From: Halopseudomonas litoralis
GTDB taxonomy: Bacteria > Pseudomonadota > Gammaproteobacteria > Pseudomonadales > Pseudomonadaceae
Assembly (NCBI RefSeq): GCF_900105005.1
Contig: NZ_LT629748.1
Location: forward strand, 868,001-932,000
Length of the DNA: 64,000 nucleotides
Reading direction: 5' to 3'
Below, piece after piece: positions 27,142 through 39,665 of the stretch. The notes beneath the pieces are model-generated. The model had not been told where the DNA came from, did not search any database, and worked only from the letters and a program-made list of their open reading frames with translations. The position numbers and the translations under genes were made by a program. Positions within the stretch are counted from its first letter, which is position 1, and the number at the start of each line of letters is the position of its first letter.

Positions 27142-28361
27142 TGACTGATTTCTGGGTTTATAGCGCGCTGCTGATGCTGGCGGGCATGCTGGTTGTGGTC
27201 TGGCCGGTATGGAAAATGCGTGGTCAGAGCAAGGTTGATAGAACCGCTCTCAACGTGGCGTTGTACGAGGAGCGTGTAGCGGAGTTGGGCAATCAGCAGG
27301 CGGCGGGAGAATTGACCGCCGAGCAGCACGATGCTGCGCTGGAAGAAGCGGGCAAGCTGCTTCTGGAAGATACTGCCCGCGCAGATGAAGAGCGTCGCCC
27401 ATTGCGCCGTGGGGGCCCCTGGCCGCTGATTCTGGCTGCCGGCGCGTTGCCGCTGGTGGTGGTCATGTTGTACATGAGTTGGGGTAACCCCGCTGGCGTT
27501 GCCCTGTTGCGTGAAATACAGGACGAACCGGCACCGGCCAATCTGGAGGGCTATATCGACCGCATGGAGCGCATTACCGAAGTCCAGCCGGAGAACGGTG
27601 AGGTCTGGTACATGCTGGGTCGCGCCTACCTGGCTGATCAGCGCCCTGAGAAGTCGGCAGAGGCATTTGCCAACAGTCTGCAGCGCATCGGTGAGCGTGC
27701 CGAAGTGCTGGCGCAGCTGGCACAGGCGCGCTTCTTTGCCAATAACAACCATCTAGACAGCGAGTCTGTGGCCGCATTGGATCGAGCTCTGGAACTCAAC
27801 CCCAACGAGCCGACGGCTTTGGGCCTGTTGGGAATCGCTGCGTTCGAGTCCGGCGAGTACGCTGGTGCGATCAGCTACTGGAAACGGTTGATGGCCGGAA
27901 TGCCACCGGGCAGCGAAGGCGCCAAAGCCATTCAGGGCGGTATTGACCGGGCGCAGGAGCGTTTGCAGGCCTCGGGCGGTGGTGAAGTCGCTGATACAGA
28001 TGCCGCTGACGATCGGCAGGCGCAGGTCAAGGTGCGCATCGAGCTGGCTGATGACGTGGCTGCGCAATTTGCGGATGACGCTGTGGTGTTCATCTCTGCC
28101 CGCGACCCTGATGGCCCACCCATGCCGCTCTTCGCTCAACGCCTGGGCAAGGGACAGTTGCCGACAGAAGTGACGCTGGATTCCGGCGATGCACTGATGC
28201 CAGGTGTCGAAATGAAGCCAGGCCAGGCTCTGCAGCTGAGCGCACGCATCTCCGCGACCAGCGACGTCATGCAGGCAAGCCACGCAGCCGAGGCCATAGA
28301 TATCATTCTTGGCGAACAGCAGGGCCAGCCCAGCGTACTGCGGATAGATCGCGCCCTCTGA
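27141..28361 (+). CDS. ccmI: Cytochrome c chaperone CcmI (CycH)
   Basis: The 406-residue protein starts MTDFWVYSALLMLAG at ATG 27141, which overlaps the ccmH stop. It has two membrane helices (about 4-24 and 92-112), then TPR repeats (about 140-275, including VWYMLGRAYLADQRPEKSAEAF and EPTALGLLGIAAFESGEYA) and a C-terminal beta-rich domain (VKVRIELADDV...). It presents apocytochrome C-termini to CcmFH. It ends the ccm operon; REP-like palindromes begin 10 bp after the stop. Confidence 0.94.
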   Translation: MTDFWVYSALLMLAGMLVVVWPVWKMRGQSKVDRTALNVALYEERVAELGNQQAAGELTAEQHDAALEEAGKLLLEDTARADEERRPLRRGGPWPLILAAGALPLVVVMLYMSWGNPAGVALLREIQDEPAPANLEGYIDRMERITEVQPENGEVWYMLGRAYLADQRPEKSAEAFANSLQRIGERAEVLAQLAQARFFANNNHLDSESVAALDRALELNPNEPTALGLLGIAAFESGEYAGAISYWKRLMAGMPPGSEGAKAIQGGIDRAQERLQASGGGEVADTDAADDRQAQVKVRIELADDVAAQFADDAVVFISARDPDGPPMPLFAQRLGKGQLPTEVTLDSGDALMPGVEMKPGQALQLSARISATSDVMQASHAAEAIDIILGEQQGQPSVLRIDRAL

Positions 28362-28370
28362 GCCTCAAGC

Positions 28371-28487
28371 GCTCCCAGGCTAGAGCGTGGGAGTCGCAGT
28401 AATCCGATAGTTCCCGCGCTCCAGCGTAGGAATGCATATGGAGATGCTCCGCGCTCCGTTCCAGCCACCGCGCAGAGCATGGGAACC
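28371..28487. repeat. Cluster of REP-like imperfect palindromes
   Basis: Three imperfect palindromes follow ccmI: 28371-28393 (ctcccaggctagagcgtgggag core), 28410-28433 (gttcccgcgctccagcgtaggaat split by a central mismatch) and 28444-28480 (arms atgctc/gagcat). Each has the short GC-rich stem and GTGGGA/TCCCAC ends typical of Pseudomonas REP sequences. A fourth copy, at 29725-29749, lies on the other side of the IS element. No genes are visible here. Confidence 0.7.
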
Positions 28488-28549
28488 ATCTGATAGCGCG
28501 GCGTCCGCCTGCCACTCCGATCGTCCAGACCGTTTGTATGGTTCATCTG

Positions 28550-28726
28550 CAGGTCCAAAATGGACCTGTCAGGGTGGAGGGGCTCAATCGTTTTCCGGCC
28601 TTTCGGCACGGACTGTGGGAGATTTCGCCCCACCCTCACCATAAACGCCAATAGAGAATCCATCGGCAGAGCCAAGCCGCTCAGACCGACGATACGTCGC
28701 AAGCCAGCGTCTGGTGAGCCCTGACA
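28550..28726 (+). ncRNA. Predicted IS110 bridge (seek) RNA
   Basis: The non-coding left end folds, by eye, as a 5' stem-loop (28550-28557 with 28561-28568) and a three-way junction. The outer stem is tgtca 28567-28571 with tgaca 28722-28726. The first arm is gggtgg 28572-28577 with ccaccc 28630-28635, and the second arm is tcacc 28636-28640 with ggtga 28713-28717; the second arm contains a hairpin cgacg-ata-cgtcg (28687-28699). The first arm carries gtgggag (28615-28621), complementary to the core and right target ctcccac at 29725-29731. This matches the published two-loop bridge RNA architecture. Exact ends are not determined. Confidence 0.65.
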
Positions 28727-28759
28727 AGTCAAAGACTACTTTAGCTTGGAGGACGCGCC

Positions 28760-29696
28760 ATGACAAAATCTGTTGAATCTATCCTGGTGGGTATCGATGT
28801 CAGCAAGGCGGAGCTGGTGATCGCTCGCAGTGACGCCCCTCAGATCGACACGATCAACAACTCCCCCAGCGCTATTAAGCGCTGGTTGAAGTCGTTGCCG
28901 CAGGGCTCAAGGATCGCGCTGGAAGCCACCGGAATTTATCATCGGCAACTGGCCACGCTGGCTCATGCAGCAGCACACCCGCTCTACTTACTGGATGGTT
29001 ATCGGCTCAGCCGTTACCGCGATGGGGTAGGTACCCGGGCCAAGACCGACCCGTCTGATGCCAGACTGATCCTGCGTTATTTGAGCAACGAGCTTGAGGA
29101 GCTCAAGCCTTGGATCCCTGCCCATGATGCGTTTTACCGCATCCAAAGCCTGATGCGCCGTCGAGCCTCGCTGGTTCATACCCGAGTAGCGTTGAGCCAG
29201 AGCTTGCAGGATGTACCTGAGTTGAAGCAGGCGAGCAAACAGCTGGATACATATCCGTCGCGTTGAGCTGCTGATTACCCAGCGCCTGAAGCAGGCCTTG
29301 GCAGACGTAGGCTGGGACGCAGATGCAAAACGCTGCATGGACATCGAAGGCATTGGCGAGCTGAGCTCAATGGCACTCGCCAACACCTTCCACCGAGGTC
29401 GCTTCAAGAGCAGTGACGCCTTCATCGCTTACCTGGGGATGGATGTCAAAGTCCGAGACTCTGGCAAGCAGGCAGGCCGACGAAAACTCACCAAGAAAGG
29501 CGACCCGGAATTACGCCGCCTGCTCTACAACGCGGCTATGGCTGCCCGTAAAACCGCTGCCTGGAAGGCGTTATACGAGACCTATCTATCACAGGGACTC
29601 AAGCCCATCCAGGCGCTGATCAAGCTGGCAAGAAAGTTGGCGCGCATTGCCTTTGCCTTGATGCAGAATCAAACGGTTTATCGGCCCAAAACCTGA
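28760..29696 (+). pseudogene. IS110-family transposase, split by a frameshift
   Basis: The frame starts MTKSVESILVGIDVSKAELV, with the DEDD RuvC-like Asp in GIDVSK, Glu in ALEATG, and Asp residues in KTDPSDARL, and runs to a stop at 29266. The rest continues in another frame from about 29250: RRVELLITQRLKQALADVG, the helix-hairpin-like IEGIGELSSMALA, and the C-terminal Transposase_20 block LGMDVKVRDSGKQAGRRKL, TKKGDPELRRLLYNAA. Joined, it would be about 315 residues, near full length, so a single indel around 29245-29262 explains it. The product is probably inactive unless the frameshift is bypassed. Confidence 0.9.
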
Positions 29697-29759
29697 TAAA
29701 AGGGGTTGGCATGAACCATAGAATCTCCCACGCTCCAGCGTCCGGGATACTCCAGGCAT

Positions 29760-29789
29760 AAAAAAACCGCCATCACAAGGACGGCGGTT
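29760..29789 (-). terminator. Intrinsic terminator of the SLC13 transporter gene
   Basis: On the minus strand the stem aaccgcc...ggcggtt (arms 29783-29789 and 29765-29771) is followed by a T-run, 24 bp after the transporter stop codon. The stem has 7 bp with an 11-nt loop. Confidence 0.85.
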
Positions 29790-29812
29790 CGGTCATGCAG
29801 GTCGCTGCCGGG

Positions 29813-31273
29813 TCAGATTCCGAATACCCAGAACATCAGGTAGTAGGCGACCACGCCGACGATGACCACGCCGGCGAGGTTCAGCTTGAAGCCTGCGGTG
29901 ATCATGTCGCTGATTTTCATATGGCCGGTACCGAAGACGATGGCATTCGGCGGGGTGGCTACCGGCATCATGAAGGCACAGCTGGCGGCCACGGCGGCCG
30001 GTACGGCGTACAGTATCGGCGACACGTCCTGGGCCATGGCCAGCGCGCCCATCAGCGGCAGGAAGGCTGCCGCCGTAGCGGTATTACTGGTGATCTCGGT
30101 AAGGAAGATGATCACGGCTGTAATGATCAGCACGATAGCCAGGGTCGGCAATGTGCCTACCGCGGACATGGATTCGGCGATCCATACGGCCAGGCCGGAG
30201 GAGGTAATGACGGACGCCAGTGTCAAGCCACCACCGAACAGCAGCAATACGCCCCAGGGCATTTTCGATGCAGTGTCCCAGTCCATCAGGTTGCCTTTCT
30301 CGCGATCAACCGGGATGAGGAACATGATGATTGCCGAGGCAATGGCGATGATGGTGTCGTTCAACCAGGGGATGAGCGATTCGGATATCAAGGGTTGAAA
30401 GATCCAAGCGGCGGCAGTCAGCAGGAACACGATACCTACCCGCTTCTCACCTCGGCTCATTGATCCCAGGTCGTTCAATTGTTTCTGCAGCAACTCGCGG
30501 CTGTTGTTGTCAGCGCTAAGCCCGAAATCCTTGCGCGCCAGGAACAGCCAGACCGTCGCCAGCATCAATATCGAAATCGGCACGCCAATCAGCATCCATT
30601 GACCGAAACCGATATGGATATCGTGGTTGTCCGCAAGATAGGCCACCAGCAACGCATTGGGTGGAGTACCGATGATGGTGCCGACGCCGCCAAGGCTAGC
30701 CGCATAGGCGATGGCCAGCAGCAGGGCGGTGGCATACTTGCGCACGGCAGCAGGATCCTCGTTCTCGAACATGCTGACCACCGAAAGACCAATCGGCAGC
30801 ATCATGATGGCGGTTGCTGTATTACTCACCCACATACTGAGGAAGGCGGTGGCAATCATGAAGCCACCAATCTGATGGCTGGGCTTGGTGCCCACCGCCA
30901 ACAGTGTCATCAGTGCGATGCGCTTGTGCAGGTTCCAGCGTTGCATGGCCAGACCCAGCACGAAGCCACCCATGAACAGGAAGATGGTCGGGTTGGCATA
31001 GGGCGCGGTTGCCTGACCGACACTGCCCAGCCCCAATGCCGGGATCAATACGATCGGCACCAGCGAGGTGGCCGGAATCGGAATCGCCTCGGTGGCCCAC
31101 CAGGCTGCCAGCAGCATCATCAGGCCGCCTGCCTTCCAGGCCGCCTCGCTCATTCCAGCCGGCGCAGGGATCAGTATGGTCATGGCCAGCAGCGCAGCGC
31201 CGATGAGCAAGCCAATGATGCGGCTGGCAGACCAGCCATTTGACGGTGATTGGGATGTTGTCGTAGCAGACAT
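29813..31273 (-). CDS. SLC13/DASS-family sodium:anion symporter
   Basis: The 486-residue protein has about 11-12 membrane helices and the two SNT motifs that bind sodium and substrate in divalent anion:Na+ symporters: SNTATAIMMLP (about 149) and SNTATAAAFLP (about 405). The N-terminal half includes WWATEAIPIPATSLVPIVLIPA in segments. The family moves dicarboxylates, citrate or sulfate; the exact substrate cannot be read. It is a single gene with its own terminator, and its upstream region separates it from the divergent smc gene. Confidence 0.88.
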   Translation of the reverse strand: MSATTTSQSPSNGWSASRIIGLLIGAALLAMTILIPAPAGMSEAAWKAGGLMMLLAAWWATEAIPIPATSLVPIVLIPALGLGSVGQATAPYANPTIFLFMGGFVLGLAMQRWNLHKRIALMTLLAVGTKPSHQIGGFMIATAFLSMWVSNTATAIMMLPIGLSVVSMFENEDPAAVRKYATALLLAIAYAASLGGVGTIIGTPPNALLVAYLADNHDIHIGFGQWMLIGVPISILMLATVWLFLARKDFGLSADNNSRELLQKQLNDLGSMSRGEKRVGIVFLLTAAAWIFQPLISESLIPWLNDTIIAIASAIIMFLIPVDREKGNLMDWDTASKMPWGVLLLFGGGLTLASVITSSGLAVWIAESMSAVGTLPTLAIVLIITAVIIFLTEITSNTATAAAFLPLMGALAMAQDVSPILYAVPAAVAASCAFMMPVATPPNAIVFGTGHMKISDMITAGFKLNLAGVVIVGVVAYYLMFWVFGI

Positions 31274-31529
31274 TCAGTTATCCAGTCTCGAATTTATCTT
31301 TGTTCATATTTGCAGCAGCGCAGTTGTGCCGCCGCCAACCAAGAGTAAAGCCTATTGCTTGCTTACCTGCGAACCGGAATGACCTTCTGACCATGCATGA
31401 TTCCCAATGCTTGGCTCGGGGCTTCTATTCAGGAAGTATTACAGGTAAAAAGGGACGTTTTTCCAGTGTGCAAATATCCGCCGGATGGCTGCCAGACACT
31501 TACCGAACGGCAAGGAACGACATTTCTCA

Positions 31530-34500
31530 ATGCGACTCAAGTGCATCAAGCTGGCGGGTTTCAAGTCCTTCGTGGATCCTACCACAGTTTTCTTTCCGAC
31601 CAATATGGGCGCGGTTGTCGGGCCGAACGGCTGTGGCAAGTCGAATATAATCGATGCAGTGCGCTGGGTGATGGGTGAAAGCTCGGCAAAGAACCTGCGT
31701 GGCGAGTCGATGACGGACGTCATCTTCAACGGTTCGAACAGCCGCAAACCCGTAGGACAGGCGTCTATCGAACTGATCTTCGATAACAGTGATGGCACCC
31801 TGCAGGGTGAATACGCGGGCTACAACGAGATATCCATACGCCGCAAGGTAACCCGCGAAGCACAAAATCAATATTATCTCAATGGGACCAAATGCCGACG
31901 TCGGGATATCACCGAACTCTTCCTTGGGACCGGCCTCGGGCCGCGTAGTTATTCAATCATCGAACAGGGCATGATCTCCAAGTTGATCGAAGCCAAACCC
32001 GATGAATTGCGGCTGTTCATCGAGGAGGCGGCGGGCATTTCCAAATACAAGGAACGTCGCCGGGAAACCGAAAACCGTATCCGCCGCACTCATGAAAACC
32101 TAGAGCGCCTGACCGATCTGCGCGATGAGCTGGAGCGGCAATTGGCGCACCTGCATCGTCAGGCCCAGGCGGCGGAGAAGTACAAGACCTTAAAAGCCGA
32201 GGAGCGTCAGCTCAAGGCGCAGTTGCAGGCGTTGCGCTGGCAGACGCTGGATACACGAACCACCGAACGTGAACAGCAGGTACGCAGCCTGGAGGTCGCG
32301 CTCGAAGCCATTATCGCCGAGCAGCGCAACGCCGACAGCGAGATCGAGAAGCAGCGTGACCAGCACAGTGATCTGAACGAAGGTTTCAATCAGGTACAGG
32401 CGCGTTATTACAGTATCGGCGCTGACATCAGTCGTATCGAGCAAGTGTTGCAATTCAACCGTGACCGCCAGCGCCAGATACGCGAGGATCTGGACCAGAC
32501 CGAGCAGGCCTGGCAGGAGGCGCAGAGTCATCTGACCCAGGATCAGGCGCTGCTCGCCGATCTGCGCGACGAGCTGGCCCGCACCGAGCCGGAGCTGGAA
32601 TTGGCCGGCGCCGCTGATGAGGAAGCCGCGGACCGCATGCAGGAAGCCGAAGCGGCGATGCAGGCGTGGCAGGGCAACTGGGACGAGTTCAACCAACGAG
32701 CCTCGGCGCCGCGCCAGCAGGTAGAAGTGGAGCAGTCGCGCATCCGGCATCTTGAGCAGAGCGTAGAACGCTTCGGTGATCGCATCCAACGGCTGGAAGA
32801 TGAACGCCTTGGGTTGTCCGCCGGTTCGCTGGATGATGAACTCGATGAGTTGAATGAACAGCTGGTCGAACTGGAAATGCGCGGCGAGACCGACCGGTTG
32901 GCGCTGGATGATCTGACTGACAGCCTGCAACAGGAACGGGATACCCTCGGCGCATTGACCCAGGAGCTGGATATCCGCCGGGGCGAGTTTCAGCGTCAGG
33001 GTGGTCGTCTGGCCTCGTTGGAGGCGCTGCAGCAGGCGGCGCTGGACCAGGGCGCCGGGGTGCAGCAATGGTTGCAGGCACGAGGGCTGGACAGTACAGC
33101 GGTGCTGGCAGGGCAGCTGCGCGTCGCATCGGGCTGGGAGCGCGCGGTGGAGGCGGTACTGGCCGATGATCTGCAGACTGTGTGCCTGAGTTCCCTGGAT
33201 GAGCAGGCGGCAGCGCTGGATAGTTTCCAGCAAGGCAGTCTGCGCCTCATGGATGCTTCGACTGGTGCAGCGGGTGCAGCGGGTGCGGCGCCTGCCGGCG
33301 ATTGGCTGCTGGCCAAGGTAGACTCCGCGCTGGATCTTACCGCCTGGTTGGGCAGCATCCGCACCGCTGCAGATCTGCAGCAGGCGCTGGCCATGCGCGC
33401 ATCGCTGGCCAGTCATGAGTCCGTGGTGACACCTGCCGGGCACTGGCTGGGGCACAACTGGCTGCGCTTTCAACGTGGCGAGGATCAGGGCGCTGGGGTG
33501 CTGGCTCGGCAGCAGGAAATGCAGGATCTGCATACCAGTCTTGAACAGCAGCAGGCGCGACTTGATGCTGACGAGGAACGAGTTGTCGAACTGCGCGAGC
33601 ACAGTCGCCAGTTCGAACTGCAGCGCGATTCCCTGCAACAACGTCTGGCCCAGCTCGGACGCGAACAGGGAGAGCTCAAGGCGCAGCGCTCGGCGCGGCA
33701 GGTACGGCTGGAGCAGGTCAATGCCAGACGCGAGCGTATTACAGCCGATCTGGAGGATATTCAGGCGCAGCGCGCTGATGAACTCGAACAGCTTGGTGAA
33801 GCGCGGATGACGCTGCAGGATGCGCTCGATAGCATGGCCGATGACAGTGCTCGTCGTGAAGCCTTGATCCAGCAACGCGAGCAGGTTCGCGCGCAGCTTG
33901 AGCAGGCCCGCCAGCAATCACGCGAGCAGCACGACCGGGCACACCAGCTGGCGTTGCGAAAACAATCACTGCGGGCACAGCTCGATTCCACCGGCCAGGG
34001 GTTGGAGCGGTTGCAGGTTCAGGTCGAACGCCTGGCCGAACGCCGCGAGCAGCTGCAGATGTCGCTGGAAGAAACTCAGGGACCGGAAGAGGACCAGCGC
34101 ATCGAGTTGGAATCCCTGCTCGAACGTCGTCTTCAGGCCGAGCAGGATCTGGGCATGGCGCGTCAGGCGCTGGAGCAGGTCGATCAGCAGATGCGCGAAC
34201 AGGAGCGTCGGCGTCAGCAGGCAGAGCAGCAGGCGCAGGCGTTACGCAGCCAGCTTGATGAGCAGCGCCTGCTGACCCGAGATATGCAGACACGGCGGCA
34301 GGGATTGCAGGAGCAGTTGCTGGAGGCCGGCTACGATCTGCAAGGCGTTATTGCAACGCTATCCGAGGGCGCCAGTGAATCCGAATGGGAGCAACAACTG
34401 ACGCGTCTGGATGCGCAGGTCCAGCGGTTGGGTGCGATCAACCTCGCGGCAATTGACGAATACGAGCAACAGTCCGAGCGCAAGCGCTATCTGGACGCCC

Positions 34501-35042
34501 AGAACGCTGATCTTGTAGATGCGCTGGATACCCTGGAACAGGTGATTCGCAAGATCGACAAGGAAACCCGCAGCCGCTTCAAGGAAACCTTCGACAAGGT
34601 CAATGCGGGTTTGCAGAATCTGTTCCCGAAAGTATTCGGCGGCGGCAGCGCCTGGCTGGAGCTGACCGGTGATGATCTGCTGGATACCGGCGTGACCATC
34701 ATGGCGCGCCCGCCAGGCAAGAAGAACAGCACCATTCATCTATTGTCCGGTGGCGAAAAGGCGTTGACGGCGATCGCTCTGGTGTTCTCGATCTTTCAAC
34801 TGAATCCCGCGCCGTTCTGCATGCTGGACGAAGTGGACGCGCCGCTGGATGATGCCAACGTTGGGCGCTATGCGCGCATGGTGAAAGAGATGTCGAGTCG
34901 GGTGCAATTCATTTACATTACCCACAACAAGATCGCCATGGAAATGGCTGATCAACTGATGGGTGTAACTATGCATGAACCAGGATGCTCTCGGCTTGTC
35001 ACAGTCAATGTTGAAGAAGCGGTGGCGCTGGCAGAAGTATAG
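31530..35042 (+). CDS. smc: Chromosome partition protein SMC
   Basis: The protein has 1,170 residues from ATG 31530 (MRLKCIKLAGFKSFVDPTT). Walker A GPNGCGKS is near residue 33. Long coiled coils flank a hinge at about 520-650 (the QWLQARGLDSTAVLAGQLRV region). The C-terminal head has the signature LLSGGEKALTAIAL and Walker B FCMLDEVDAPLDDANV. It condenses and helps segregate the chromosome with ScpAB. The head and hinge look intact. It is followed by zipA in the usual Pseudomonas order smc-zipA-ligA. Confidence 0.96.
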   Translation: MRLKCIKLAGFKSFVDPTTVFFPTNMGAVVGPNGCGKSNIIDAVRWVMGESSAKNLRGESMTDVIFNGSNSRKPVGQASIELIFDNSDGTLQGEYAGYNEISIRRKVTREAQNQYYLNGTKCRRRDITELFLGTGLGPRSYSIIEQGMISKLIEAKPDELRLFIEEAAGISKYKERRRETENRIRRTHENLERLTDLRDELERQLAHLHRQAQAAEKYKTLKAEERQLKAQLQALRWQTLDTRTTEREQQVRSLEVALEAIIAEQRNADSEIEKQRDQHSDLNEGFNQVQARYYSIGADISRIEQVLQFNRDRQRQIREDLDQTEQAWQEAQSHLTQDQALLADLRDELARTEPELELAGAADEEAADRMQEAEAAMQAWQGNWDEFNQRASAPRQQVEVEQSRIRHLEQSVERFGDRIQRLEDERLGLSAGSLDDELDELNEQLVELEMRGETDRLALDDLTDSLQQERDTLGALTQELDIRRGEFQRQGGRLASLEALQQAALDQGAGVQQWLQARGLDSTAVLAGQLRVASGWERAVEAVLADDLQTVCLSSLDEQAAALDSFQQGSLRLMDASTGAAGAAGAAPAGDWLLAKVDSALDLTAWLGSIRTAADLQQALAMRASLASHESVVTPAGHWLGHNWLRFQRGEDQGAGVLARQQEMQDLHTSLEQQQARLDADEERVVELREHSRQFELQRDSLQQRLAQLGREQGELKAQRSARQVRLEQVNARRERITADLEDIQAQRADELEQLGEARMTLQDALDSMADDSARREALIQQREQVRAQLEQARQQSREQHDRAHQLALRKQSLRAQLDSTGQGLERLQVQVERLAERREQLQMSLEETQGPEEDQRIELESLLERRLQAEQDLGMARQALEQVDQQMREQERRRQQAEQQAQALRSQLDEQRLLTRDMQTRRQGLQEQLLEAGYDLQGVIATLSEGASESEWEQQLTRLDAQVQRLGAINLAAIDEYEQQSERKRYLDAQNADLVDALDTLEQVIRKIDKETRSRFKETFDKVNAGLQNLFPKVFGGGSAWLELTGDDLLDTGVTIMARPPGKKNSTIHLLSGGEKALTAIALVFSIFQLNPAPFCMLDEVDAPLDDANVGRYARMVKEMSSRVQFIYITHNKIAMEMADQLMGVTMHEPGCSRLVTVNVEEAVALAEV

Positions 35043-35145
35043 ATTCGGCCGCTGCACAATATTGCGCGAGCATGTTACTGTCTCGCATAAGTGCTAAGAG
35101 CCTCAAAGGTTCTTCATTGGTAGGGCATAACGGGAACTGCTATTC

Positions 35146-36006
35146 ATGGATTTTGGTTTGCGAGAGTGGCTGATCATCATCGGCCTTTTGTTCATTGCGG
35201 GAATTCTTTTCGATGGCTGGCGACGCATGGGCGGTCGCTCGCGCATCCGTTTCAAGCTCGAACGTGATTTCAAAGGGGTGCCGGATGGCGGCGCCAATGA
35301 CGAACTGTTGGGGCCGCCCCGGATTATTGCCCGTGGTGAGCGGGAAGAACCATCGTTTGGCGATGACTTCTCGGATGACCCGGGAATCGAAGTCGAGCCC
35401 GTCAGACAGCCCCAACAGGCAGGACTGGATCTGGACGTGCCGCTCGAGCCACAGCCGCCCCTCCACCAGCCGACCTCTGGCGCCGGCGGCAAGCCCGGAC
35501 TGGCCACCCGGTCGGTGGAGCCGGTATTGCAGGCAACCGAGAAAGTTCCACCGCCAGCCCCTGAGCCCGAACCCTTTGATGAGGTATTGGTCATTCTGGT
35601 GGTCTCCCGTGGTGAGGAGGGTTTCCCCGGAGCCGCCATGATGCAGAGCATCATGGAGAGTGGCCTGCGCCACGGCGATATGAACATCTACCATCGTCAT
35701 GAAAGCATGACCGGGAATGGTGACGTTTTGTTTTCCATGGCCAACGCATTGAACCCCGGCACCTTCGACCCCGAGGAGCTGGAGCACAGCCACGTGCGGG
35801 CAGTGAGTTTCTTCATGGGGCTGCCGGGCCCGCGGCATCCGAAACAGGCACTGGATCTGATGATCGCCTCGGCGCGCAAGTTGGCGCAGGAGTTGGGCGG
35901 CGATCTGAAGGACGAGAATCGCAGCGTGCTGACTGCCCAGACCATCGAACATTACCGCCAGCGGATCGCTGAATTCGAGCGCAAGCGCCTCGGCCAGCGC
36001 CGCTGA
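35146..36006 (+). CDS. zipA: Cell division protein ZipA
   Basis: The 286-residue protein has an N-terminal membrane helix (about 8-24, EWLIIIGLLFIAGILFDG), a basic patch, a Pro/Gln-rich flexible linker (about 80-140) and the C-terminal FtsZ-binding domain (about 145-280: EVLVILVVSRGEEGFPGAAM, NPGTFDPEELEHSHVRAVSF). It tethers FtsZ to the inner membrane at the septum. It lies between smc and ligA, as in P. aeruginosa. Confidence 0.94.
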   Translation: MDFGLREWLIIIGLLFIAGILFDGWRRMGGRSRIRFKLERDFKGVPDGGANDELLGPPRIIARGEREEPSFGDDFSDDPGIEVEPVRQPQQAGLDLDVPLEPQPPLHQPTSGAGGKPGLATRSVEPVLQATEKVPPPAPEPEPFDEVLVILVVSRGEEGFPGAAMMQSIMESGLRHGDMNIYHRHESMTGNGDVLFSMANALNPGTFDPEELEHSHVRAVSFFMGLPGPRHPKQALDLMIASARKLAQELGGDLKDENRSVLTAQTIEHYRQRIAEFERKRLGQRR

Positions 36007-36061
36007 GTTGACCTGAGGGCAGCGCGCAGCGCAGACACTTTTCGTACAGAGCCGCCTGGTA

Positions 36062-36108
36062 TGGAGCGAGCACTCGGCTCCAGACAGGTTCCCTCTGCGC
36101 GGGAACCT
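36062..36108. repeat. Paired GC-rich palindromes between zipA and ligA
   Basis: Two hairpins lie side by side: tggagc/gctcca (36062-36067 and 36077-36082) and aggttccc/gggaacct (36086-36093 and 36101-36108). The second has the GTTCCC/GGGAAC ends seen in the REP-like cluster near 28.4 kb. The rest of the 233-bp gap shows no gene. They may act as a weak terminator after zipA. Confidence 0.45.
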
Positions 36109-36233
36109 TCACTGTGGGCGCTCCAGCGTTTGAATTCCACCCTGGTGCATTATGAGTCGGTGCAAGCCGCGCTGCCGCCGGAGGTGGGTTCCTTGCTACA
36201 ATCATCGTCTTGTTTCCATCGCCGATGATTTGA

Positions 36234-39625
<3,392 letters not shown>

Positions 39626-39665
39626 TCGAGGGTTGATGCAGGCGAGTCTCCACAGCCGCCTGTGA

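Larger units (their letters stand above)
28517..29726 (+). mobile_element. IS110-family insertion sequence inserted in a REP-like palindrome
   Basis: The element is about 1,210 bp. Boundaries were inferred by rejoining the flanks at a CT core dinucleotide (28515-28516 left, 29725-29726 right). The joined site ctgccact+cccacgctcc matches the reverse complement of the REP at 28382-28399 at 16 of 18 positions. It has a long non-coding left end (about 243 bp), a transposase frame, and a short right end. Subterminal 10-bp inverted repeats tatggttcat (28537-28546) and atgaaccata (29711-29720) are present. There is no target duplication, as usual for IS110. REP targeting is known for several IS110 elements such as IS621. 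Confidence 0.8.

Noticed and set aside
32190..33917. Minus-strand frame of 575 codons
   Set aside because: Antisense to the coiled-coil region of smc; leucine-rich shadow translation only.
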